The notes beneath the pieces were generated by a model. It was not told where the DNA came from. It did no database searches and saw only the letters and a list, made by a program, of their open reading frames with translations. Of a stretch of DNA of 64,000 nucleotides, positions 36,901 to 45,009 are shown piece after piece (the first letter of the stretch is position 1; each line of letters starts with the position of its first letter). This stretch comes from JAKLIX01 sp964605655. GTDB taxonomy: Bacteria > Bacteroidota > Bacteroidia > Bacteroidales > CAIXZF01. The translations under genes were made by a program, and so were the position numbers. The stretch lies in the NCBI GenBank assembly GCA_964605655.1, contig CAZSDK010000017.1, positions 1 to 64,000 on the forward strand, read 5' to 3'.

Positions 36901-39660
36901 CGAATTGGCGTCGTTACCCATGACTAGCAGGAAGTTCCCGGAGGCATATTCCTCTATCCTTATTCCGGAACTGCTGTTACTTAACCCGCTTGTAGTAAAA
37001 CAATTATTATAATTTTTCAGCTGGTTGCTCCAGATCCACATTTCAATGGTTCCCTGGGCCGGCATGGGCCCCAGGCTCCCGACCGTGGCATATTGGCCTG
37101 AAGCTGCAAAAGATAGCGCTGTATCACCACCAGTCTGATCATAGGCGTACCAGTTCAGAGGGCTGAGACCATTGTTGCTAACAGTACCTGCTGATTCTGC
37201 CACGGCATCGCAATCAACGATAATTGCAGCTACCGTATCCGGTATAAAAGTATATGCGGGTGCCCCGGTGCATTGCGCAGGCAGAAAGATCAAGGCGGTT
37301 CCGGCATCGGTCTCCAGAGTCAGAGTACAGGGGTAATAGCCGGTATCCTGGGGCATAAATGCTATCGTGGCTGTCCTGTTGCTCATGGGAGGAATAATAA
37401 ATGGGAAGTCCAGATCAGAAAACTGGAATACAGGATAGGTGAATCCTGCTGCCGACAGATGAAGTGTGTCGCAACCGGGGTTATTCATTGTCAGCATCTG
37501 ATAGCTTGATGTGTACTGCATGGTGTTGGGAAAAGAGAGGGTGTCGTTACTGAGTTCCAGCACCGGAGAACCTGTCACCGTCAGGTCGATAGGGATGGTA
37601 AAGACAGGATTCAAAGGATCGTTGGTGGTCAGGATCAACTGTGTCTGGTACAGTCCTGCTACCAGGTTTTGCGTGCTCACATGCATGTCAATGACCACGG
37701 AATCTCCTGCCTGAAGACTGTCCCCGGCTTCAGAGAAGCTGATCCATTCAGGTAGTTCGGTGCTGTACAGGTCCTGAATTTCTTGCACCGTCAGAGCGCG
37801 GTTGTAGATGCGGAAATCATCAATATAACCCTGGTAGTATAAATCGGCAGTCCAGTTGCTCCTTCCGATATAGTTATAGTTCCTGACAATGTCCCTGGGA
37901 AGTTTTGAGGTGGTCCCGGTTTTCCAGATTACTCCATTAATATATATGTAAAAAGTGTTCCCCTGGAGCACCTCGGTGAGGAAAAACCATTGGTTCAGGG
38001 GCAGTGACTGACTGGTATAAACGGTACCACCGGTAGTACTGTACTCATAAACCTCTGCCTGGAAATAGCCGGTAGTTCCCCGTGAAGCAATACCGAGCAC
38101 ATTGTCATTGCTATTGCCGTTACCAAAGTCGAACAAGCGGCTGTAGTTCTTGTAAACCTGTTCATTCATCCAGGCAGTCACCGTGAAATCACCTGAAAAA
38201 TAGACATCAGGAGGCGCGGCCAGGTAATCGTCAATACCGTCAAAATACAGGGCTCTTCCAGGATTACCATACCGGTTGGCGGCCCCGGCGGCTCCAAATA
38301 CGGCCGCATCCCGCCCGAAAGAAGTCATATCATCGCCGTTACCATCCATCATGTAGTGCAGGATCAAACCATCGGTGTTGTATATGTTCATGTCAAAGTA
38401 GAGAGTGTTCAATCCCGTGTTGTATAAGGTCAACTGGACATCAAGGCTGTCGCCGCAACTCAGGTTCAGGTTCAATGAATCCTCGCTGGCTTCCAGGTAG
38501 GGGGCCCCCAGGCCTGTCCCGGTGAGTTGAATGATGGGGGCAACCGGTAATAAGGTCGTATCGTTGCACGCAATAATGAGATGATTGCTGAAATCCCCCA
38601 CCGAATCAGGCTTAAACGAAAGAATGACAGGCTCAGATTTTCCCGGTTTTATGAAAGAGGGATATTGAAGGACTGTAAACTGCGGACCATCAGTATAAAG
38701 ACTATCTATTATTAATGTATCACAACCGGAATTATTCAGGAACAAGGTATCGGTGATGACGGCGTTTTCGAACAGGCTCCCGAAGTCAAAGGTATCGTCA
38801 GTCCACCCAAGTAATGGATACCCGGTCAGGATGAGCTCAATGGGTACCAATACCTGTGGATGATCCGGATCGTTGGTGACCAGGTAAACCAATTGCTGGT
38901 GGGTTCCCTGAAGGAGTGCTTGAGAATACATCGTAAGGGTAAGGGTCTCCGACATGCCGGGAAGCACCGACCCGTTACCGTTCGACACATTGAGCCATGG
39001 AATGATGGAACTGACCCCCTGAACCCTGAAATCATCGATCTGTACTCCGTTGTAAGTCACGGAACCATCCGTTGTAAAGAGAAATCTCACCGAAATATAA
39101 TCTCCGTCTGCAACCAGGGCGCTTAGGTCATAGTCATAATGAGTCCAGGCATAATTGTAACAGTTGAAAGTCTGGAGATTCTGCCATCCCGTACTGTTCA
39201 CGTTGATCTGAACCGACATATAGTCGTAGTTGCATTCCAGGGCGTACTGAAGCATGAAGGAAAGCCTTGCGCTGTCAGCATCGGCTATCATCAGCGAATC
39301 CTTCAGCGTAAGTATGGCATTCCAGCTGTCCCCGTAATTGGAGAACGGGCTTTCAGTAACACACTGACCGCTGTTGTATCCCGGTGACTCTAAACCCCAG
39401 TGAGCGCTGGAAACCCAGTTGTCCAGTCCATCCTCGAAATCATCATAAAAATCATACACCTCAACCAGGCTGTAAAACAACAATCCGTCACCATTGTTGA
39501 AGATCTGAAGCGGCATGGTAATGCTGTCATCACAATGATAAATCCCTGCTGAAATGCTTTGGGGCTCCACCGACACAGAAGGCACCTGGGAGAAACTTGC
39601 GTAATAATTACATATTACCAACAAAAAGATGGTAAAGGTGTAATGAAATAAGTGTCTCAT
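30964..39660 (-). CDS. Giant secreted ASH/LamG/GEVED protein with dockerin-like segment and T9SS tail
   Basis: The 2898-residue protein has a signal peptide, an N-terminal choice-of-anchor-like domain and many ASH-type beta domains. Six copies of a motif like TSNDPLNPV followed by a hydrophobic strand are visible. Three LamG/concanavalin-like domains lie at about 430-625, 835-1025 and 1620-1825, each with a R[IL][WY][DN]RxL/I-type end. A GEVED domain lies at about 1290-1415, Ig/PKD-like parts near 2100-2500, two dockerin-like segments at about 2570-2625 (INASDALVIGKH, DVNASNTISGSDALLVLHR), a cohesin-like domain at about 2673-2800 and the type A T9SS tail at about 2810-2898 (YLGQNVPNPF). It is a probable surface adhesin or glycan-binding scaffold. 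It is the first gene of the five-gene operon. Confidence 0.88.
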   Translation of the reverse strand: MRHLFHYTFTIFLLVICNYYASFSQVPSVSVEPQSISAGIYHCDDSITMPLQIFNNGDGLLFYSLVEVYDFYDDFEDGLDNWVSSAHWGLESPGYNSGQCVTESPFSNYGDSWNAILTLKDSLMIADADSARLSFMLQYALECNYDYMSVQINVNSTGWQNLQTFNCYNYAWTHYDYDLSALVADGDYISVRFLFTTDGSVTYNGVQIDDFRVQGVSSIIPWLNVSNGNGSVLPGMSETLTLTMYSQALLQGTHQQLVYLVTNDPDHPQVLVPIELILTGYPLLGWTDDTFDFGSLFENAVITDTLFLNNSGCDTLIIDSLYTDGPQFTVLQYPSFIKPGKSEPVILSFKPDSVGDFSNHLIIACNDTTLLPVAPIIQLTGTGLGAPYLEASEDSLNLNLSCGDSLDVQLTLYNTGLNTLYFDMNIYNTDGLILHYMMDGNGDDMTSFGRDAAVFGAAGAANRYGNPGRALYFDGIDDYLAAPPDVYFSGDFTVTAWMNEQVYKNYSRLFDFGNGNSNDNVLGIASRGTTGYFQAEVYEYSTTGGTVYTSQSLPLNQWFFLTEVLQGNTFYIYINGVIWKTGTTSKLPRDIVRNYNYIGRSNWTADLYYQGYIDDFRIYNRALTVQEIQDLYSTELPEWISFSEAGDSLQAGDSVVIDMHVSTQNLVAGLYQTQLILTTNDPLNPVFTIPIDLTVTGSPVLELSNDTLSFPNTMQYTSSYQMLTMNNPGCDTLHLSAAGFTYPVFQFSDLDFPFIIPPMSNRTATIAFMPQDTGYYPCTLTLETDAGTALIFLPAQCTGAPAYTFIPDTVAAIIVDCDAVAESAGTVSNNGLSPLNWYAYDQTGGDTALSFAASGQYATVGSLGPMPAQGTIEMWIWSNQLKNYNNCFTTSGLSNSSSGIRIEEYASGNFLLVMGNDANSVTTYSITPSLSINTWHHVAVSWNRNTNQVWTYFDGNPVVNGSYCNRWATNWSGVHIGVGYNTGRYWNGRLDEIRIWDHIRSLDEIRAYRNVPLFGTEAGLTAYWNFNEGSGTSLLDHSGNNYHGTFSNATWVPSTAMPVGYVSVNPDQGSLQPGESQDLIFHFESEGLNSGMIYNSLLFTSNDPLQLSVEVPNQMEIIGTASVTSDSTELHFGEVMVGGSEVKQVTFINSGCDTLLVNDYYYYFNDKFFFDEFPFYVLPKDSTTIPIRFSPPETGYFWDTVIFYTNAGDYMIFIDGTGIDAPVIDVEPDQPEAWVYCSDSAAVSLQILNTGLADLILQIPGVPEELGSPVEAACHPATTGTCCGMGILHVIFNTIDTTTGAGTEGYRDYSATQHTVVKPGSTYTLSVYTGDNYLENVGAWIDYNNDGSFTLDESVCESYGTSSFHTTQVTIPLNASLNVPLRMRIGSEYYGYSFPNGCSNVTYGQYEDYTVIIDGGLKVASFTDTLSPGDTLLVPIHFSGTDLQAGDYPSAFKIYSNDPVNPVLIVPTVLHVEGDAMAVLSEDFHDFGDVSTYTTSVYSFWLSNTGCDTLKIWDLYSTEGAFSSLQSVTNLKPGDTLAFQIRFSPESVDFYEGSFLFITNIGDLSIHLVGSGTPHPDISLSPEQLYYSVYCGDSTETWFSVFNNSDGVLHYSVYPFDELEEGLLMYYPFYNNTKDFSGNGRHLNTYGPTITEDHNSNPTSAYHFDSENYMDYDNTWDIQNSLFNNEITVAFWVRFPDTSQWQSPVSCILAMGEDYYSYYGITIRADSSQISAEVEIDYYDVAISCPIVFDQWIYFTLTYDGVDLKIYNDGTLVSTVNQPGPMIYGNTTFTIGKWLLNNEDYQYFTGDLDEFRLYNRALQPYEIQALAFDINHTIKYQVTPEIDSIGGWDYHDVMVKVFAEDKDAGVYQDKIILVSDDPFHPYVQMPVQMEVFGDPEIIISGDCLVFDTLTQYTSQTLTFLIENPTCTPLFVSDLFASNGSYYPGFQNVVVAPHSSNLIPVVFAPTEQGNQDGTFYVESDAGSYEVCLQGYCREMPIAVANPNVINQVLSCQEASENILVIENQGLMDLSYNLNASSTSWFGGIDESGVIPPNSSVSFTLMLNRLSVGVGLYNHVITLTSNDPLNPVIQIPVYLLVPNPMVPVDLGPDAGFCTGDSRLLNAGSYSSYLWNDGSTESQLVVTIPGTYYVDVMDFYNCPSSDTIVVTEYLPPIAVAGADTVLCEGSSIILQADIINALPSQPVQVKVGNGTDYTGNTGPNPFGTYFMDHKGQYLYLAQEIHLTGLGAGNITQIGVVLNGIGSPGMNNFHIRIGTTQSSVLNQFIGGLTDVYSTSSYFPVMGENLFTLQQPYYWDGSSNLVVEICFDNSQWISNSSFQYTFKPGTVIGNYCDNCQPGCSFTTGSSYSERPNLLIHGDGDPTQYFWQGPDGFSSSLKNPLLTGLTADNSGMYILTVDNGIGCISTDDTYLNVEPQPVVDAGPDGDILGGESFTFSPQVTGGVPPYTQYWSPGIFVDDSTLLDATASPLFTTTYTLLVTGVNGCTNSDQQTISVTPRFSLSGHVTYTNSLFSALNQVKVLVRDQQNNAVDSTVTDASGNYLFPYLLQGTYQVLFSTDQVPGSINASDALVIGKHVVQIASLSGMNLKAADVNASNTISGSDALLVLHRSVGNIETFPAGDWYFDAGSVTITTSDKVLDATGICFGDVNSSFIPGLKEENLLNAELYGMVTAGSGEPFVFPVSVKERMNAGAATFTLDLPSAYFMLDTVLFPEGDGVYRLTGDRLSIAWTNVRSLNLEAGDLFLKLILRRASLSPPDEADIGLEEGGEIADDRAVPVQPATLLLPKVLPLEKSSQGFYLGQNVPNPFSNQTVIPYILPEPGTARLDIYNMVGALVYSAVNNSQTSGYQQYVLDLSTLPDGIYHYRMVYTGVHSQASQSRILVISK

Positions 39661-39735
39661 AAAAGAAGTATTATTTTACTATAGGCTATATATCAACTTA
39701 ATAATAACATAATCGCTTTACTGGCTTTGACTTAA

Positions 39736-39743
39736 CAAAAATA
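39736..39743 (-). promoter_or_regulatory. -7 element (TATTTTTG) upstream of the secreted-protein operon
   Basis: The reverse strand reads TATTTTTG, a TAnnTTTG match, 75 bases before the start at 39660. No -33 TTTG is visible at the usual distance. The 222-base region 39661-39882 is AT-rich and holds nothing else that I can support except the divergent start of the peptidase gene. Confidence 0.35.
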
Positions 39744-39882
39744 ATAAATATTTGGCTATGATTTAATGGATTTTAAAAGAAATGTTCAAGAAATTTCCCA
39801 GTCCCTGATGCCATTTATTAAATCAACCGGAACACTTACGTAAAAGCAAATTTTTGTAACTTAGCCGGTTCTTAACAAAAAA

Positions 39883-41550
39883 ATGATCATGTTGAAAATT
39901 AAACACTTAACTGCAATCTTCCTCTTATCCGGGGTCCTGATCTTGCCTTCCTGCGGAAATAAAAACGCACCAACCACCAACACCATGAATGCTCCTGATT
40001 CTTCGATCGTAAAAAAACTGAGCGAATTTGTGGAGGTAAAGCTTTCGATTGATCTTTCTGTTCTCACCATGAAAGAAAAACAAATGATACCGCTTCTCAT
40101 CAGGGTTTCGGAGATCATGGACGACCTTTACTGGAAACAATCCTATGCACCCAAGGATTCTCTTCTTGCTGCCATTAAAGATTCTGCTGTCAAAGCTTTT
40201 GTGAACCTGAACTATGGCCCCTGGGAAAGACTCAACGATAACCTCTCTTTCATACAAGGTATAGGGGAAAAGCCCAAAGGTGCCTTCTTTTATCCCCTGG
40301 ATATCACGAAAGAAGAATTTGAAGCCTATAACGACCCTAATAAAACCAGTCAGTACACCCTCCTTCAAAGAAATCCTGATAAAAGCCTGAAAGTGGTCTG
40401 GTACCATGAGGCTTTCAAAGACAAGCTGACGGAAGCTTCTGACTTGCTGAAGCAGGCTGCCGGGCTCGCCGAGGACCAAGGCCTGAAAAACTACCTGAAC
40501 CTGAGGGCTGAAGCCCTCCTGACTGACGACTATTTCAACAGTGACATGGCTTGGATGGATATGAAAACCAACACCTTAGATTTTGTTGTGGGCCCCATCG
40601 AGAACTATGAGGATGAGCTTTTCGGGTATAAGACAGCTTATGAAGCAGCCATACTCGTGAAAGACAAAACCTGGAGCAAGAAACTCGAGAAATTCTCGGC
40701 CCTGCTCCCGAAATTGCAAACAGAACTCCCGGTTGAAGCGAAATACAAGAAGGAAAAACCGGGTTCCAACTCCGACCTGAATGCCTACGATATTCTTTAC
40801 TACGCAGGACAATCCAATGCCGGTGCCAAGACCATAGCCATCAACCTGCCCAACGACGAACAGGTACAGTTGAAAAAAGGCTCCAGGAGGCTTCAGCTTA
40901 AAAATACCATGAAAGCCAAATTCGATAATATTCTGGTGCCCATCTCACAAAAACTCATCGATCCCCAGCAACAAAAGAACATCACCTTCGATGCCTTCTT
41001 CAATAATGTGATGTTCCATGAAGTAGCCCACGGCCTGGGCATTAAAAACACCATCACCAACAAAGGGACGGTGAGGGAAGCCCTGAAGGAACACTATTCA
41101 TCCTTTGAAGAGGCTAAAGCCGACATCCTCGGCCTTTTCCTGGTTACCCGCCTTATCGAGTCCGGGGAGATCACCGATATCAAAGTGGAAGATTGCTATG
41201 TCACCTACCTGGCAGGTATCATCAGGTCGGTCCGTTTCGGGGCTGGTGATAGCCACGGTAAAGCCAACATGATGTGCTTCAATTATTTTGAAGATCAAAA
41301 AGCTTTCAAACAGAATGTCGATGGAACCTATACCGTTGATTTTCAAAAGATGAAACTCGCCATGAATTCCTGGGCAGAGAAAGTGCTCAGATTTGAAGGT
41401 GACGGAGATTATGAAGCTGCTGCCGCCTACCTTAAAGCCAACAGCAACGTGAGATCAGGACTCCAAAAAGATATTGACAACCTCAGAACGGCCCACATTC
41501 CTGTTGATGTGCATTTTACCCAGGGCCTTGATGCACTGGGGCTCAAATAG
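39883..41550 (+). CDS. M49-type (dipeptidyl-peptidase III-like) zinc peptidase, lipoprotein
   Basis: The 555-residue protein has a lipobox (LPSCG, lipidated Cys near residue 25), so it is an envelope lipoprotein. The zinc site is visible: HEVAHG (His379, Glu380, His383) and EEAKAD (Glu409, Glu410, Asp414). Classical DPP III enzymes have the longer HExxxH with EExRAD; this HExxH form with EExxAD is seen in many bacterial relatives. It probably cuts small peptides from the N-terminus in the periplasm. ATG codons at 39883 and 39889 are both possible starts. The GpsA gene follows after 11 bases. It fits with the S46 peptidase at 42588 as part of peptide-based nutrition. Confidence 0.85.
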   Translation: MIMLKIKHLTAIFLLSGVLILPSCGNKNAPTTNTMNAPDSSIVKKLSEFVEVKLSIDLSVLTMKEKQMIPLLIRVSEIMDDLYWKQSYAPKDSLLAAIKDSAVKAFVNLNYGPWERLNDNLSFIQGIGEKPKGAFFYPLDITKEEFEAYNDPNKTSQYTLLQRNPDKSLKVVWYHEAFKDKLTEASDLLKQAAGLAEDQGLKNYLNLRAEALLTDDYFNSDMAWMDMKTNTLDFVVGPIENYEDELFGYKTAYEAAILVKDKTWSKKLEKFSALLPKLQTELPVEAKYKKEKPGSNSDLNAYDILYYAGQSNAGAKTIAINLPNDEQVQLKKGSRRLQLKNTMKAKFDNILVPISQKLIDPQQQKNITFDAFFNNVMFHEVAHGLGIKNTITNKGTVREALKEHYSSFEEAKADILGLFLVTRLIESGEITDIKVEDCYVTYLAGIIRSVRFGAGDSHGKANMMCFNYFEDQKAFKQNVDGTYTVDFQKMKLAMNSWAEKVLRFEGDGDYEAAAAYLKANSNVRSGLQKDIDNLRTAHIPVDVHFTQGLDALGLK

Positions 41551-41561
41551 AAATCCATTCC

Positions 41562-42554
41562 ATGGAACCCAGAATATCGGTCATTGGAGGGGGTAGCTGG
41601 GGTACCGCCCTGGTTAAAGTGCTTGCAGAGAACTCTCAGGTGGTCAACTGGTGGGTGAGACAGAAGGAGACAGCCCGGCATATCGAGCAGTTCCATCGTA
41701 ATCCCAACTATCTCAGTTATCTGGAACTCCCCATCAGCAAGATCAGGCTGTTCACTGTACTGAAAGAATTGGTGGAACAATCTGAGATCATTGTATTTGC
41801 AGTTCCTTCTGCCTTTCTGACTGAAACGCTGCGGGAACTCTCACCGAAAGACCTTGAAAATAAGATCATTGTGTCTGCCATCAAAGGCATCGTTCCGGAA
41901 GCCTTTACCATCGTCAGTAAATACTTCCAACAATATTATATGGTAGACTTCCAGAACATCGGTATCATTTCCGGTCCTTGTCATTCCGAAGAAGTTGCCA
42001 TGGAAAGGCTATCATTCCTGACGGTGGCTTTTAACGACCCTCTCAAATCCGACCTGATGATCCAAAAGCTGTCGAGCCGGTACATGAAACTGGCCGGAAC
42101 CCGCGATATTCTTGGTGTCGAATATGCCGCTGTGCTGAAAAATATCATGGCCATTGCCAATGGTATCTGCGTGGGGCTTGGTTATGGAGATAACTTCCAG
42201 TCGGTGCTGATAGTCAATGCTATACAGGAGGTGAAACGTTTCCTCGATAAGATCAACACCATGGACCGGGATATCAATAACTCGGTTTACGTGGGAGACC
42301 TGATCGTGACCGCCTATTCCCAGTTCAGCCGGAACAGAACCTACGGACATCTTATTGGAAAGGGTTATTCTCCCAAGTTCGCCCAGATAGAGATGAATAT
42401 GGTGGCCGAAGGATACTATGCCGTGAAAGGTATCTGGGAAATCAACAAAGAATTTGGAGTTTATATACCTATCTCTGAGTCAGTGTATAAAATTCTTTAT
42501 CTGAACGCCGATCCGAGAGAGGAAATGAAGGCCCTGGCCAGTCAACTTAATTAA
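41562..42554 (+). CDS. gpsA: NAD(P)-dependent glycerol-3-phosphate dehydrogenase
   Basis: The 330-residue enzyme makes sn-glycerol 3-phosphate from dihydroxyacetone phosphate for phospholipid synthesis. It has the Rossmann motif VIGGGSWGTA (residues 6-15), FAVPSAF, SAIKGI, the IISGPCHSEEV loop and the catalytic-lysine helix VEYAAVLKNIMAIANGI; the C-terminal helical domain holds NRTYGHLIGKG. The length is normal. It lies 11 bases after the M49-type peptidase gene and 33 bases before the S46 peptidase gene, so the three may share a transcript although their functions are unrelated. Confidence 0.95.
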   Translation: MEPRISVIGGGSWGTALVKVLAENSQVVNWWVRQKETARHIEQFHRNPNYLSYLELPISKIRLFTVLKELVEQSEIIVFAVPSAFLTETLRELSPKDLENKIIVSAIKGIVPEAFTIVSKYFQQYYMVDFQNIGIISGPCHSEEVAMERLSFLTVAFNDPLKSDLMIQKLSSRYMKLAGTRDILGVEYAAVLKNIMAIANGICVGLGYGDNFQSVLIVNAIQEVKRFLDKINTMDRDINNSVYVGDLIVTAYSQFSRNRTYGHLIGKGYSPKFAQIEMNMVAEGYYAVKGIWEINKEFGVYIPISESVYKILYLNADPREEMKALASQLN

Positions 42555-42587
42555 TATCTGAACTACTGTGATTTAATATTTTACTTT

Positions 42588-44771
42588 ATGAAGAAGTTAC
42601 TAAATTTTACATTTTTTCTGATCATCTCGCTGAGTGGATTTGCCTTTAACCCCCCGGATGAAGGCATGTGGTTACCGATGTTTCTCGATCGACTGAATTA
42701 CGTTGACGTACAGAAGATGGGACTGAGACTTACGAAAGAAGAGCTATACAGCATTAACCATTCCAGCCTGAAAGATGCCATCGTGGGCCTTTCCTCCGAT
42801 GGTGGAGCTCCCGACGGATACTTCTGTTCAGGAGAAATGGTGAGTGAAGAAGGACTAATGTTTACCAATCATCATTGCGGATATGATGTGATCCAGAAAC
42901 ACAGCACTCTTGACCACGACTACCTGACCAACGGGTTCTGGGCTTATACCAAAGCCGAAGAACTTCAGAACGAAGGTCTTACAGCTTCATTCCTGGTGCG
43001 AATGGATGATGTCACCTCTAAAGTACTGGAAGGCATTGCCGATACCACTCCCGATCAGACCCGGTCAAAGAAAATCAGGGAAAGGATAGAGAAAATCGCG
43101 GAAGAAGCCCAGCAGGACAGCCTCTTTGAAGCCGTTGTGAAAGCCTTCTATTCAGGAAATGAGTATTACCTGTTTGTTTATAAGACTTACAAAGATGTCA
43201 GACTGGTTGGAGCCCCCCCCTCGAGTATCGGAAAATTCGGGGGCGATACCGACAACTGGATGTGGCCCCGGCATACCGGCGACTTTTGTATCTTCAGGAT
43301 CTATACCGCACCCGACGGATCTCCTGCCGAATACTCCGAGAAGAACATCCCTTTGAAACCCGATCATCACCTTCCTGTCTCCCTGAAAGGAGTGAAAAAA
43401 GACGACTATGCCATGATCTGGGGATATCCCGGAACCACCGAACGCTATCTCACCTCACACGGAGTGAAATACACCCTTGAAAAACTCAATCCAGCCCTGA
43501 TCGATCTGTTTGGAAAGAAACTGGAAATCTGGAAGGAAGATATGGACAACGACAAAGCCGTCAAGATCATGTATTCATCCAAATACGCCATGATCGCCAA
43601 TGGATGGAAAAATTTTATTGGTGAGAACCGTGGACTTAAAAGATTAAAAGTCTATGACAAGAAAAAGGAGCTCGAAGACCAGTTTCTGGCCTGGGTGAAT
43701 AAAGACCCCGAACGTAAAGCAAAATATGGGGAATGTCTTAATATGATCGGTGCCTCCTACGAGGAATCCAGCAAGAATGCCACTCCCTTCTTTTATTCCC
43801 TTCTTGGGTTGTTTCGTGGTGCGGAAGCAATGACACTGGTCCAGGAATCGGCCGGCTTGTACGGAGCCCTGGAAAACGCCAAGAATGACCCTGAGGGGCT
43901 CAAAGCCAGTGTTGCAGAAATGAGGGAAACAGCCAAAGAGTTTTTTAAGGACTACAGTCCGCCCACCGATCAGAAAGTGATGGCCTCCTTGTTTAAAATG
44001 TGTTACCAGGATATTCCTGCCGATCAGCTGCCTTCTATTGTAAGCGAAGTGGCCCGGAAAGAAAAAGGCGATTTCAACGACTGGGCTGAGGACATCTTTG
44101 AATCTTCCATCTTTACTAACGAGGCCAGGTTCAATAAGTTCCTCGATAAACCCAGCCTGAAAAAGCTTGCAAAAGATCCGCTGTATAAAGTCTATACCAA
44201 TATCTTCCAGAAGGTATCAGGACTTTCAGGAATGATGCAGGCCAACAATAAGAAAAAATCGAAAGGTGAGCGATTGTTCGTTGCCGGCCTCAGGGAAATG
44301 AATCCCCAGAAATACTATTATCCAGATGCCAACTCCACCATGAGGTTCACCTATGGTGAAGTACTCGACTATACCGCTGCCGATGCAGTCCATTATGATT
44401 ATGTGACCCACCTCAGCGGTGTCATGGAAAAAGAGGACCCCTCCAACGATGAGTTCATCGTTCCACAGAAACTCAAAGAGCTTTACCAGCAGAAGGACTT
44501 CGGCCCTTACGGGGAAAATGGCAACCTGATCACCTGCTTCCTCACCACCAACGACATAACAGGAGGCAACTCGGGCAGCCCCGTGATCAACGGTAACGGT
44601 GAACTCATCGGTATTGCCTTCGATGGCAACTGGGAAGCCATGAGCGGAAATATCGCCTTTGAACAGGATCTTCAAAGAACGATCTGTGTGGATATCAGAT
44701 ATGTACTGTTTGTCATAGATAAATATGCCGGTGCGACGAATCTTATTAAAGAGCTTACAATAAGGAAATAA
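42588..44771 (+). CDS. S46 family dipeptidyl-peptidase (DPP7-like)
   Basis: The 727-residue protein has a signal peptide (to about 20) and the S46 catalytic residues: His96 (TNHHCGYD), an acidic residue in the GGDTDNWMWPRHTGDF region and Ser662 (GGNSGSP). Substrate choice in this family depends on the residue 18 positions after the Ser: Arg in DPP11 (acidic P1) and Gly in DPP7 (hydrophobic P1). Here it is Gly680 (AFDGNWE), so a DPP7-like preference for hydrophobic or bulky P1 residues is expected. It removes dipeptides in the periplasm and is a mark of peptide-using Bacteroidota. Two tandem terminators follow. Confidence 0.93.
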   Translation: MKKLLNFTFFLIISLSGFAFNPPDEGMWLPMFLDRLNYVDVQKMGLRLTKEELYSINHSSLKDAIVGLSSDGGAPDGYFCSGEMVSEEGLMFTNHHCGYDVIQKHSTLDHDYLTNGFWAYTKAEELQNEGLTASFLVRMDDVTSKVLEGIADTTPDQTRSKKIRERIEKIAEEAQQDSLFEAVVKAFYSGNEYYLFVYKTYKDVRLVGAPPSSIGKFGGDTDNWMWPRHTGDFCIFRIYTAPDGSPAEYSEKNIPLKPDHHLPVSLKGVKKDDYAMIWGYPGTTERYLTSHGVKYTLEKLNPALIDLFGKKLEIWKEDMDNDKAVKIMYSSKYAMIANGWKNFIGENRGLKRLKVYDKKKELEDQFLAWVNKDPERKAKYGECLNMIGASYEESSKNATPFFYSLLGLFRGAEAMTLVQESAGLYGALENAKNDPEGLKASVAEMRETAKEFFKDYSPPTDQKVMASLFKMCYQDIPADQLPSIVSEVARKEKGDFNDWAEDIFESSIFTNEARFNKFLDKPSLKKLAKDPLYKVYTNIFQKVSGLSGMMQANNKKKSKGERLFVAGLREMNPQKYYYPDANSTMRFTYGEVLDYTAADAVHYDYVTHLSGVMEKEDPSNDEFIVPQKLKELYQQKDFGPYGENGNLITCFLTTNDITGGNSGSPVINGNGELIGIAFDGNWEAMSGNIAFEQDLQRTICVDIRYVLFVIDKYAGATNLIKELTIRK

Positions 44772-44825
44772 AATCCCCGTTATGTAAGCGCTTGCTTTGT
44801 TCAATGTTCATCCTCAGGGATGCGT

Positions 44826-44855
44826 AAGGCCGGGTTTATCCCGGCCTTTTTTTTT
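44826..44855 (+). terminator. Intrinsic terminator after the S46 peptidase gene
   Basis: A 9-bp perfect stem AAGGCCGGG/CCCGGCCTT (44826-44834 with 44840-44848) with a 5-base loop is followed by a run of T. It ends the transcript of the gene at 42588. Confidence 0.9.
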
Positions 44856-44871
44856 CAATTTACAGTAAGAG

Positions 44872-44901
44872 AAGAGGTTAACAGATACCTCTTTTTTTTT
44901 T
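44872..44901 (+). terminator. Second, tandem intrinsic terminator
   Basis: A 7-bp stem AAGAGGT/ACCTCTT (44872-44878 with 44887-44893) followed by a run of at least eight T lies 17 bases after the first terminator. It isolates the SusC/SusD operon from upstream transcription. Confidence 0.7.
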
Positions 44902-44944
44902 GATGATAATAGGGAAAAAAGTCAGAATAATTTATAACAATACT

Positions 44945-44952
44945 TATATTTG
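44945..44952 (+). promoter_or_regulatory. -7 element (TATATTTG) of the SusC/SusD operon
   Basis: TATATTTG matches TAnnTTTG and stands 57 bases before the SusC start at 45010. No TTTG is visible at the -33 position, which suggests that a regulator may be needed for good expression. Confidence 0.45.
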
Positions 44953-45009
44953 AGTCTCGAAAGGAAGATTAATACACACTCACTACTTTATTAACCTAAT
45001 CTATTAACC

